In this document: piece after piece, positions 1 through 8,288 of the stretch
Position numbering within the stretch: position 1 is the stretch's first letter
How the letters are laid out: every line of letters starts with the position of its first letter
Assembly: GCA_016936815.1 (NCBI GenBank)
Contig: JAFGXD010000029.1
Coordinates: 1-64,000, forward strand
Direction of reading: 5' to 3'
DNA from: Bacteroidales bacterium
Lineage (GTDB): Bacteria > Bacteroidota > Bacteroidia > Bacteroidales > GWF2-38-335
Length of the DNA: 64,000 bases
The notes under the pieces: generated by a model
The model's database searches: none
Told to the model about the DNA's origin: nothing
Seen by the model: only the letters and a program-made list of their open reading frames with translations
Position numbers and translations under genes: made by a program

Positions 1-29
1 AATTCAAAACCATCTTCTCTCACACAAAA

Positions 30-78
30 AATCCGTAATCCGTTATTAAAAATCCGTTATCATCCTCCCGTAATCCGT
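30..78. repeat. Degenerate heptamer array, AATCCGT at 30, 37, 51, 72 (7-bp phase)
   Basis: Four exact heptamers at multiples of 7. Confidence 0.75.
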
Positions 79-114
79 AATCAAAAATCCTGAAAATCCT
101 TTCATCCTGAGAAT

Positions 115-526
115 CATGGTTCAGACTATTGATTTATTATTTTATTATTGTACAACCGTTTAAACTCCAGACTTTTTGCTCCAAAGTTGATTAATAGCCC
201 TGTCTCAATGTTGTATGCTTCAAGATAGTTCTTACCTTGCGCCAGATGAACATCCTCAAGTTTTACTTGGGCTTTTAACTCAACCATTACTGTTTCTGCA
301 ACAAAAAAATCAACACGGCGGGTTCCTACTTTAATTTCATCATACAAAATGTCCATTTCATACTCTCTCTTATATTCTATTCCAGCCTTTTTAAATTCTA
401 TTTCAAGGCAACGCTGATATATAACCTCCTGAAAACCATTCCCCAAAGTGCTATGAACCCTCATTGCACATCCAATTATTTGTCCTGTAATTTCTTCGTG
501 TTTCATATTAAGATGTCTGAACCATG
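115..526. repeat. Perfect 12-bp inverted repeat (catggttcagac 115-126 / gtctgaaccatg 515-526) bounding the GxxExxY ORF
   Basis: Exact reverse complements read from the sequence. Confidence 0.9.
126..506 (-). CDS. GxxExxY family protein (PD-(D/E)XK-like)
   Basis: 126 aa; N-terminal 'ITGQIIGCAMRVHSTLGNGFQEVIYQRCLEIEF' and 'VDFFVAETVMVELKA' match the GxxExxY family pattern. Confidence 0.9.
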   Translation of the reverse strand: MKHEEITGQIIGCAMRVHSTLGNGFQEVIYQRCLEIEFKKAGIEYKREYEMDILYDEIKVGTRRVDFFVAETVMVELKAQVKLEDVHLAQGKNYLEAYNIETGLLINFGAKSLEFKRLYNNKIINQ

Positions 527-564
527 ACTTTTATAATTTAAGGAATATTTTACAAAAATAAATA

Positions 565-653
565 AATCCTGAAAATCAACAAATCCTTCTAATCCCAGTT
601 CAGACTATTTATAATCCTGAAAATCTAATAATCCTTCTAATCCTGGTCCAGAC
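565..653. repeat. Two direct copies of aATCCTGAAAATCnannAATCCTTCTAATCCnngTyCAGAC (565-605 and 613-653)
   Basis: Direct reading; ~41-bp units with ~48-bp period; a partial copy (aatcctgaaaatcctttcatcctga) lies left of the GxxExxY ORF. Confidence 0.85.
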
Positions 654-661
654 ACCCTTTT

Positions 662-1591
662 TCAAAAATTCCCCCCCGAAACAATTATTCCAACCTTCCT
701 TCCCGAAAAAATTTCCCTATTTTCCATTATTGCAGCCAGTGGCACAGCCGATGATGGTTCTACAAGTATTTTCATTCGTTCCATAATAAGTTTTTGCGCT
801 TGCTTTATGCTTTCTTCTGTAACTGTTAAAATATCATCAACATTTTTTCTTATTATGCTTAGGGTTAGTTGGCTAAGGGAGGTCAATAGGCCGTCGGCTA
901 TGGTTTTTGGATTAACAGACGGAAAAAGCTTATCGGAATAAAACGACCTAAAAGCATCATCGGCTCCTTTCGGTTCTCCCGCAATTACTTTTATTTCGGG
1001 CTTCATACTTTTGGCCGAAATAGCCGTTCCACTTAATAAGCCTCCTCCTCCAACGGGAGCCATTATTATTTCCAAATTGGGATATTCTTCAAGAAGCTCC
1101 TTGCATGCTGTTCCTTGTCCTGCAATAATTCTGGAATTGTCGTAAGGATGAATAAAAGTTGCACCCGTTCTTTCCACCACTAGTTTCAAAGTTTCTTCTC
1201 TGGCTTCGAGAGTAGGCTTGCAAAAAGTAATTTCTGCCCCATAAGCTTTTACTGCATCAATTTTTACCTGTGGAGCTGTTTCCGGCATAACTATATAAGC
1301 TTTAATGCCTTTGTTAGCAGCAGCCAGTGCCAAAGCTCCTGCATGGTTTCCCGACGAATGTGTTGCCACTCCTCTACTTGCTTCCTCCTTGGTTAATAGC
1401 GCAATTGCATGAGATGCTCCCCTAAACTTAAATGCTCCTGCTTTTTGAAAATTCTCGCATTTAAAAAATAATTCAGCTTCCACAATATTGTTTATTAATC
1501 TGGAAGTCATTACCGGTGTTCGGTGAATTAATGGTTTTATTAAATCGTGAGCTTTACAAATATCTTCAAAAACCGGAGCTATTTTATTCAT
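662..1591 (-). CDS. PLP-dependent threonine/serine dehydratase (serine racemase / hydroxyaspartate ammonia-lyase-like)
   Basis: 309 aa; 'ENFQKAGAFKFRGA' PLP-lysine motif, 'SSGNHAGALA', 'PVGGGGLLSG', ends 'VSGGNF'. Confidence 0.9.
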   Translation of the reverse strand: MNKIAPVFEDICKAHDLIKPLIHRTPVMTSRLINNIVEAELFFKCENFQKAGAFKFRGASHAIALLTKEEASRGVATHSSGNHAGALALAAANKGIKAYIVMPETAPQVKIDAVKAYGAEITFCKPTLEAREETLKLVVERTGATFIHPYDNSRIIAGQGTACKELLEEYPNLEIIMAPVGGGGLLSGTAISAKSMKPEIKVIAGEPKGADDAFRSFYSDKLFPSVNPKTIADGLLTSLSQLTLSIIRKNVDDILTVTEESIKQAQKLIMERMKILVEPSSAVPLAAIMENREIFSGRKVGIIVSGGNF

Positions 1592-2621
1592 TTTTTACTC
1601 TAAAGTTTAGTTTGCTGAAAATTGTTGTTTTTCCTAAAAAATATTCTTTTACTATCGACCCATTAAATATCTCGGGATGAATTTGATTAATAGCATTCTC
1701 CAAGTTTTCTTCTCTGGATTTTTTCATTTTTCCAATATTTGAATAAAAACCTACATGAGCATCTAACACTGCAAAAAAATCATCTGTCTTACACGAAAGC
1801 AGAAACTTTGCTCCGGCTATTCCATCAAGAATTAATCTTAAAAAAAATATTGAATAAAACCCCTGCTTTGGAAGGTTTTTATATAGCAAATAGAGATTAT
1901 TTCTGAAATTTAGAAAGGTCTTTTTTGGGTTCGACGCCGAAAGACTTGCTCCTCCAACATGAAATACTTTTGATGCAGGCTCACAAAATAAATTTAGCCC
2001 ACGGTTCTTCATCCTCCAACATAAGTCAATTTCCTCCATGTGGGCAAAAAATCTGCCGTCAAGTCCGCCATTTTCCAAATAATATGCTCTTTTTGTAACA
2101 AAGCATGCTCCAGAAACCCAGAAAACTTTCGAAAGCTTATCGTACTGACCTTCATCCTTTTCCAAAAAATCGAAAACTCTTCCTCTGCAAAATGCAAAGC
2201 CGTATTTATCTATAAAACCTCCTGCTGCTCCTGCATATTCGAAATATTCTTTTCTTTTGAAATCCAAAATTTTCGGCATTACTGCTCCTACATTTTCTTC
2301 TTTAGCAAATACTTGAATAAGAGGTTGAAGCCAATTCTCACATACCTCAACATCAGAATTTAGAAGAACAACATATTCATCTTTAATTATTTCCACAGCC
2401 TTGTTATATCCCTCTGCAAATCCGTAATTTCTGTCAAATTCCAATACCTCAATTTCTGGAAAACTCTCTTTTACAAACATTACCGATTCGTCGCCGGAAT
2501 TATTATCGGCAACCACTAGCCGGCAATTAGGTATGGATGTGTGCTCTATTAAAGAAGGAAGGAATTTTGCAAGTAAGTCCCTTCCGTTCCAATTCAATAT
2601 TATTACTGCAACATTAGGCAT
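1584..2621 (-). CDS. Glycosyltransferase family 2
   Basis: 'VAVIILNWNGRDLLAKFLPSL...VVADNNSGDESV...VVLLNSDVEV' rhamnosyltransferase-like GT2. Confidence 0.92.
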   Translation of the reverse strand: MPNVAVIILNWNGRDLLAKFLPSLIEHTSIPNCRLVVADNNSGDESVMFVKESFPEIEVLEFDRNYGFAEGYNKAVEIIKDEYVVLLNSDVEVCENWLQPLIQVFAKEENVGAVMPKILDFKRKEYFEYAGAAGGFIDKYGFAFCRGRVFDFLEKDEGQYDKLSKVFWVSGACFVTKRAYYLENGGLDGRFFAHMEEIDLCWRMKNRGLNLFCEPASKVFHVGGASLSASNPKKTFLNFRNNLYLLYKNLPKQGFYSIFFLRLILDGIAGAKFLLSCKTDDFFAVLDAHVGFYSNIGKMKKSREENLENAINQIHPEIFNGSIVKEYFLGKTTIFSKLNFRVKNE

Positions 2622-3546
2622 ATACTTTAAATTTTTGATTAAATTTTTTCTCCAAGTCTTCTCTTTTGTGCTTCCATCTTCTATGTGTCCATAACCAAAG
2701 CTCCGGATTTCTTCTAATTTTCTCCTCCATTATTGCCATAAATTTTTGCACAAGCCCCATTTCCGGCTCCAAAGCAGGATTATCTGATATTTCTATGAAT
2801 TCAACCTTATAAAATCCCCTCTTTACTTTCATAATATCCACATACACCACTGCATGGTTAAGTTTTTTGGCAATTTTTTCGAAACCAATAATAACAGGCG
2901 TTTCATGATTTAAAAAGGGGATATACACCTGAATCTCTGTTCTGGCAGGCGATTGATCAGAAAGAAACAAACTCAAAACCGGAATTCCTTTACTGTCCAT
3001 TTCAACAAGTTTGCGGTATGTTTCTTTCATTGAAACCATAATATTCCCATATCGCGAACGTAATTTATTAGAAAGTTTATCAATAGATTTATTCGATTGA
3101 GGCTTATACACCGAAACCATCTGATGCGGAATAACCAGCGGAGCAGCCTGCATCCACTCCCAATTTGCGTAATGCCCAAAAACTGCAATAACCGACTGAC
3201 CTTTTTTATGGTATTTATCAAGCATTTTGGGATTTACAAATTCGAACCTCTTTAAATGAGCAGGGGGGGAAAGATGAATTGCCTTAAAAGTTTCAAAAAC
3301 CAAATCGCAGAAATGTTTGTAGAACTTCTTCGCAATTTCTTGTATTTCCTCTTCGGTTTTTTCCGGAAACGAATTCTTTAAATTCTCGAAAACAACCTTT
3401 TTTCTGTAGCCAACAATATAAAAAACAAAATAGTAAAACAGTTCAGAGAAAAAAAACAAAACCCTGAAAGGCAGCAAAGTAAACAACCAAACTACAGAAT
3501 AAAACAAGAAAAAAGAAAATGTTTGCATTTTTGCATTTTTGCACAA
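2614..3546 (-). CDS. Lysophospholipid/lipid A biosynthesis acyltransferase family (LpxL/HtrB-like)
   Basis: 'VIAVFGHYANWEWMQ', 'LFLSDQSPART', 'NPELWLWTHRRWKHKRED'. Confidence 0.9.
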   Translation of the reverse strand: MCKNAKMQTFSFFLFYSVVWLFTLLPFRVLFFFSELFYYFVFYIVGYRKKVVFENLKNSFPEKTEEEIQEIAKKFYKHFCDLVFETFKAIHLSPPAHLKRFEFVNPKMLDKYHKKGQSVIAVFGHYANWEWMQAAPLVIPHQMVSVYKPQSNKSIDKLSNKLRSRYGNIMVSMKETYRKLVEMDSKGIPVLSLFLSDQSPARTEIQVYIPFLNHETPVIIGFEKIAKKLNHAVVYVDIMKVKRGFYKVEFIEISDNPALEPEMGLVQKFMAIMEEKIRRNPELWLWTHRRWKHKREDLEKKFNQKFKVYA

Positions 3547-3720
3547 AGATAATTTTTTTGAGCCAATCTAACTATTTTCCTTTTTACCAAGTTTCAAAAT
3601 ATACACTTGGTTCAATTAGTCAATTCCTTAAGCACAATAAGTATTGAAAAGCAGACGTTTGGTTATTTTATTTTCGTTATAGATTATTGATAATTCCAAA
3701 AAAAAAACTAGGTTTGTAAT

Positions 3721-4344
3721 ATGAAAAGATTAATTATTACTGTTTTTGTAATTACTATAATGCTACCCGGATTTTCTCAGGATACACTAAATGTTGATGA
3801 TGACGGCTATTTGCTGAATGATGAGGTTCACATTTCCGGATTTGGAGGACCTTCTATTGGTTTTTCAAGCATAAATAACAATTTTGCTTTACTAATGGGC
3901 GGTTCGGGAGGTATAAATTTTAATAATAATCTTTTTTTTGGAGGTTATGGATCTGGAATAACTAACAAAATTACTGTCGATTCTGCTGTATATGAAGGAA
4001 GCAATATTGGTTTTGCAAGTGGAGGCTTGTTTACTGGTTTTGTATTGTTTAATAAAATGAAATTGCATCCAGTAGTTTCATTAATGGTTGGCTGGGGAAG
4101 TGTTTCTATTGCAAATGATCTTGGTTATATTATTGATATTGACAATGTTTATGTGGTTACACCGGCTTTTGATTTGGAATATAACTTTGCCGATTACTTC
4201 CGGCTATGCATTGGGGTTTATTACAGAAACATATCAGGTATTGAAAAACTTGAATTCGATAATAAGGATTTTAGTAATTTCGGGGGACATCTAACTTTGA
4301 AATTCGGATGGTTCGGTGAAAATAATCTAGAAGATTACGAATAA
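3721..4344 (+). CDS. Exported hypothetical protein, possibly outer-membrane beta-barrel-like
   Basis: Signal peptide 'MKRLIITVFVITIMLPGFSQ'; Gly/aromatic-rich alternating pattern. Confidence 0.6.
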   Translation: MKRLIITVFVITIMLPGFSQDTLNVDDDGYLLNDEVHISGFGGPSIGFSSINNNFALLMGGSGGINFNNNLFFGGYGSGITNKITVDSAVYEGSNIGFASGGLFTGFVLFNKMKLHPVVSLMVGWGSVSIANDLGYIIDIDNVYVVTPAFDLEYNFADYFRLCIGVYYRNISGIEKLEFDNKDFSNFGGHLTLKFGWFGENNLEDYE

Positions 4345-5367
4345 TTTCTCAGACCAAGTTTCATTATTATTCCAAACTTTTAAAAGAAAAACCCCGCTGT
4401 TTTTTATTTCAACCTCAATATTTTCTTTTTCATTGCTTATTCCTGAAAGTAAAACAAATCCTGTTAATGAGACTATTTGATACTGCAAATCCTTTTTACT
4501 AAATTCAAGGGATAATTTGCTTTTGTTAATTTGATAGCTGTATGGGGTATGATTTATAATGTTTTCAATATATAAATATGCACCATAAATCGAGTCAACC
4601 CAATTGGGATTGTCAATAAACGGATTTCTATTACCTTGAATATTATATACTTCATTATTTCTATCTATTTCTTTTGTGCTTACCGGATCTTCAAAATCCC
4701 ATTTTCTCATTAATTCCAGAGCCCAGGGTTTCAATTGAGCTCCGGTTGTCATATCGCTTCCGGGCCAACCGCTGTCTTCACCTAAATATCTAACAGTCAT
4801 GTAAAAATAGGCTCTGGCAAAATCGCCCTTATATTCATCAATGGGTTCGAAAACTGTACCATTGTAACCTGGAAAATTGCATGTTCCTAATTTGCTTCCA
4901 TTCATTGATGTCCAAGTTGCTGAACCAACCTCTCCGTAAGGAAAACTAGATCTTTTACCATTTACGTAACCATCCGTAGGATAAAGAATAAATAAGTCGC
5001 TATACATTGGGGAAACTTCCCCGCCAAACCAGCTTTTTGGCCATGAATGTTCCCTGTTGTAGCAATCTGCTTCGCTATTATAGCTGCCACATTGGTCTCC
5101 CGATACAAAACTATATTCGTATGGAGGTGTTCCGCCGGGCACATCGCTGTACATATCCCATACTTTTCCATTCGGCTTTTTGTCGGTATTCTCGAAATGA
5201 TTGTGTAAATCGGAATACGATTGTACATCGTGATTATCGATAATGTTATGAAGTGCTGATTTTAAAGCAGTTCCACTTAATCCTTCTGCCGAATCGTAGT
5301 AGCCCGCAGGAATTTGAGAAAAAACAAAAGCGGGTAATAACAATAATAGAAATAGTAATTTCTTCAT
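4327..5367 (-). CDS. Endonuclease I (EndA/BsnI-like) family with T9SS-type C-terminal domain
   Basis: 'NREHSWPKSWFGG...DLFILYPTDGYVNGKRSSFPYGEV...KGDFARAYFYMTVRY'; C-term '...SGVFLLKVWNNNETWSEKLFVIF'. Confidence 0.9.
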   Translation of the reverse strand: MKKLLFLLLLLPAFVFSQIPAGYYDSAEGLSGTALKSALHNIIDNHDVQSYSDLHNHFENTDKKPNGKVWDMYSDVPGGTPPYEYSFVSGDQCGSYNSEADCYNREHSWPKSWFGGEVSPMYSDLFILYPTDGYVNGKRSSFPYGEVGSATWTSMNGSKLGTCNFPGYNGTVFEPIDEYKGDFARAYFYMTVRYLGEDSGWPGSDMTTGAQLKPWALELMRKWDFEDPVSTKEIDRNNEVYNIQGNRNPFIDNPNWVDSIYGAYLYIENIINHTPYSYQINKSKLSLEFSKKDLQYQIVSLTGFVLLSGISNEKENIEVEIKNSGVFLLKVWNNNETWSEKLFVIF

Positions 5368-5398
5368 TTAATTAATTTTTGTAAATTTTCTTTCATTG

Positions 5399-5406
5399 CA
5401 AAAATA
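5399..5406 (-). promoter_or_regulatory. Bacteroidota -7 box TATTTTTG upstream of the endonuclease gene
   Basis: Matches TAnnTTTG on the minus strand ~32 nt before the ATG. Confidence 0.4.
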
Positions 5407-5640
5407 CTACTTTCTATTGTCTTTTTAATTTTATCTAAAAAAATAAATCGTTGTAGTCCGATAAAACCAAAAATGGGATTGCATTATTAAAACAAAGGAT
5501 ATGTTGTCAATACGACACTTTTGTTAATGTTAAACTTTCGAGTTTTGACGGTATTTCTGTCAAATGAGGCTGTCGATATTAAATTTAGCCGAAGGCTCAC
5601 AAACGCAAGGAGTAAACCACAAACGAACAACTCCCTCCCT

Positions 5641-6315
5641 TTAAAACCTATTTACAAAACTAACAACAAACAATCCACTTTCACCTAAACTTGTCTTATA
5701 CAAATATATTCCTGCTTCTAATTTACTTACATCTAAAGAAATCGAAAATTCAGTTCCGGAAATCAATTTGCATTTTGCACTTACATCTTCTCCGGATATA
5801 TTAAATATTTTAAATTCCTCGCCAATAAATTCATTAGAACTAATGGTTAAATAGCTATTACAAGGATTTGGGTAAATTGTAAGTTTGTTCTCTTTTGCTG
5901 TTACATTAACCGCTTCTATCTTACTAAAGGTATAAGTACCATCAAAATCCACTTGTCTTATCCTATAATAATTTATTCCCGGCGAAGGACTGCAATCAAC
6001 ATCATAATACAAAACCAACTCATTAGAATTCCCTTTTCCGTTAATACTCGAAATAACTTCCCAATTATTTGCTTCATCAGCCTTTTCAATTAAAAAATAA
6101 TCGTTGTTAATTTCTGAAACCGTCTCCCATTCAAGTATTACTTCCTCGTTTTCTAAATAGGCCACAAAATTACCAAAAGAAACGGGCAAAGGAACTTCAT
6201 TGTAATTATTGCCAACACAATTACAATCAAAACCATCACCTATTCCGCTTGAATAAATATTTTGAGAAAAAGCGTTATTAAATATTAACAAACAGATAAT
6301 TAACAAATTTTTCAT
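5641..6315 (-). CDS. Small T9SS type A sorting-domain protein
   Basis: Signal peptide; 'NYYRIRQVDFDGTYTFSKIEAV' and 'LTIYPNPCNSYLTI...GIYLYKT' C-terminal domain. Confidence 0.85.
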   Translation of the reverse strand: MKNLLIICLLIFNNAFSQNIYSSGIGDGFDCNCVGNNYNEVPLPVSFGNFVAYLENEEVILEWETVSEINNDYFLIEKADEANNWEVISSINGKGNSNELVLYYDVDCSPSPGINYYRIRQVDFDGTYTFSKIEAVNVTAKENKLTIYPNPCNSYLTISSNEFIGEEFKIFNISGEDVSAKCKLISGTEFSISLDVSKLEAGIYLYKTSLGESGLFVVSFVNRF

Positions 6316-6343
6316 CTCTACAATTTTTTAATTAATCAAAATT

Positions 6344-7990
6344 TTATGGAGCAATACGAACACCGCGACTTCCATCACTATTGTGGTGAATGTTTAACCC
6401 AAACGAACCGTAGTAGCGGTCAGACACACGTAAGTACGATGCAGGAGCTCGCCAATAGCCGCCTCGGGAGTTGGCACCAATTGCATCGCTACCGGGCCAG
6501 TTGCTAACATCGGCATTACCTGTGGCATTTAATTCCCCGTTGCCATGCGTTCCTGTAAATTCCCTCCCTTTAGTGTTTCCAACAGATATAGCTCGTTCCC
6601 AGTTGTTTCCACTCATTTCCATAATACCGTAAAACGTAGCACCAACCCCTACTCTTGTGCTTACTCCTTGCCCAAAATTGCCCGCTCTCATGGGACCTTG
6701 CACGCTGGCATGGTTATCGGAAGCAGCGTTGGCTCCTACATTGCTTGCTGTTTCGTTGTTGGCTCCGCTATTGCTAATTCCTGTGGCTTTTGCAATGCTA
6801 GAGCTACCCCAAGCATATTCGTTAGCTACGGCAGATAGTGTACCTCGGCAGGCTTTTTCATATTCCAACTCCGTCATAGGACGCAAGGCTGCCCAATCTA
6901 AATATGCAGCAAGGTCTGCCCAATTTACCCAGTTGCAAGAAATGTTTTGACCGTCATCACTTTCGTTGGCAATATCGTTACCGTTATAATCGCAATAAAA
7001 ACTAATTGGGTCAGAACTGTGTATACTGGCATCGCAACGTACCCCATTGCGAGATATTATAGTTGCAGAATTACTCATTACATATCTATTAGTAACGGAA
7101 GTTGTTCCGGAAGAAAGATTAGTATTTGTTCTTACATTTTGCTGAGTACGGTCTAATTTATTTAGAAATACCACATACTGCTCTTGAGTAATCTCATATT
7201 TCATGCAATAAAAGGCATTGTATCCTTTCGGAAAATCAGCGGGGAGGGTTTGACTGTCTACATCGTTAAAATCATCTTTATAACCAACAGCCATACCTAA
7301 TGCATTATTGTTTCCTAAACTACCTGCACCACCACCACCAAGGGTAAGAGCTCCTTCGGAAGTGATTTGCAAGGCCGCTCCGCTTGTGCCACTCTCAAAC
7401 TGTCCTCTTATAGAGATACTTGTACCATCGCCCACGTAAAAACTTCCTTGAGGAACATACACCATTTCAATAGCCATTACGCAATATTCAATGCTATCGG
7501 TATCTGAAACTCCATCGAAACCGTAATTCCACCGCAATTTTACTCCTGTGTAACTTACCGAACCTTGAGGAAATTCGGTGTTGCCGTAAATAAAAATTCC
7601 TTTTGAATGTCCCATTCCATCGTCGTTGGAACTTGAAATGGCAGCATTAGCAGGAACTGTATGTCCATCGCCACTGCCTGTTCCGTCAACCCAATTCAAA
7701 CTTGCATGATTCCATATTGTTGAATTTTTAAGACGGTATTTAATAAAAACCCAAGATGCATCCCAGTTCGAAGGCCCTGTGGCTACACGCCAAGAATTTT
7801 CCCATGAAATATCAAACTCAATAAATGTGCAGTGATTTACAATATCCTGATTGCATATATTAACATTGCTAATCGAAATATTGTTTGCAAACGATTCAAA
7901 AGATAAAATGACAAATATTATTAACCATACTATTTTCCTCATTATCACTTTATATACTAATTTGATAGTTATTTTTTTCTTAATATTCAT
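6344..7990 (-). CDS. SUMF1/formylglycine-generating-enzyme-like domain protein, exported
   Basis: 'KYEITQEQYVVFLNKLD', 'LRPMTELEYEKACRG', 'GVRIAP' C-terminus. Confidence 0.88.
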   Translation of the reverse strand: MNIKKKITIKLVYKVIMRKIVWLIIFVILSFESFANNISISNVNICNQDIVNHCTFIEFDISWENSWRVATGPSNWDASWVFIKYRLKNSTIWNHASLNWVDGTGSGDGHTVPANAAISSSNDDGMGHSKGIFIYGNTEFPQGSVSYTGVKLRWNYGFDGVSDTDSIEYCVMAIEMVYVPQGSFYVGDGTSISIRGQFESGTSGAALQITSEGALTLGGGGAGSLGNNNALGMAVGYKDDFNDVDSQTLPADFPKGYNAFYCMKYEITQEQYVVFLNKLDRTQQNVRTNTNLSSGTTSVTNRYVMSNSATIISRNGVRCDASIHSSDPISFYCDYNGNDIANESDDGQNISCNWVNWADLAAYLDWAALRPMTELEYEKACRGTLSAVANEYAWGSSSIAKATGISNSGANNETASNVGANAASDNHASVQGPMRAGNFGQGVSTRVGVGATFYGIMEMSGNNWERAISVGNTKGREFTGTHGNGELNATGNADVSNWPGSDAIGANSRGGYWRAPASYLRVSDRYYGSFGLNIHHNSDGSRGVRIAP

Positions 7991-8036
7991 TTGCGTAAAA
8001 GTTTGTTAAACATTAGAAAAACAGTTTGTTTGAAAT

Positions 8037-8243
8037 AATAATCCGTCTCCTTTAATTTTTACACATGCACAAAGAAACTCCTATAACACAAGATAGGATT
8101 TGTGAATTAACACCACTATTAGCAACCATAAACTGAGGTGGACGTCGGATAGGATATGCCGACAAAGGAAGGAATTTTGTGCTTAAGAAAAATCCTTCTT
8201 TACTGCATGTTAATGTGAAAATTGAAAAGGAAGACGGATTATT
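8037..8243. repeat. Inverted-repeat element: perfect 12-bp ends (aataatccgtct / agacggattatt), imperfect arms of ~50 nt
   Basis: Manual alignment of 8037-8090 with the reverse complement of ~8175-8243. Confidence 0.65.
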
Positions 8244-8288
8244 TATTAATATCATTGACTTTTTCTGTTTATTGTTTTTACTTTTTTG

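Noticed and set aside
8064-8240. Plus-strand reading frame with an in-frame TGA (..TIN*GGRRIGYADKGRN..), considered as a selenoprotein or recoded gene
   Set aside because: No SECIS evidence, no family match, short frame inside an inverted repeat; insufficient support.
8052-8255. 67-aa minus-strand ORF
   Set aside because: No recognisable domain and it coincides with the inverted-repeat element; treated as non-coding or a remnant.
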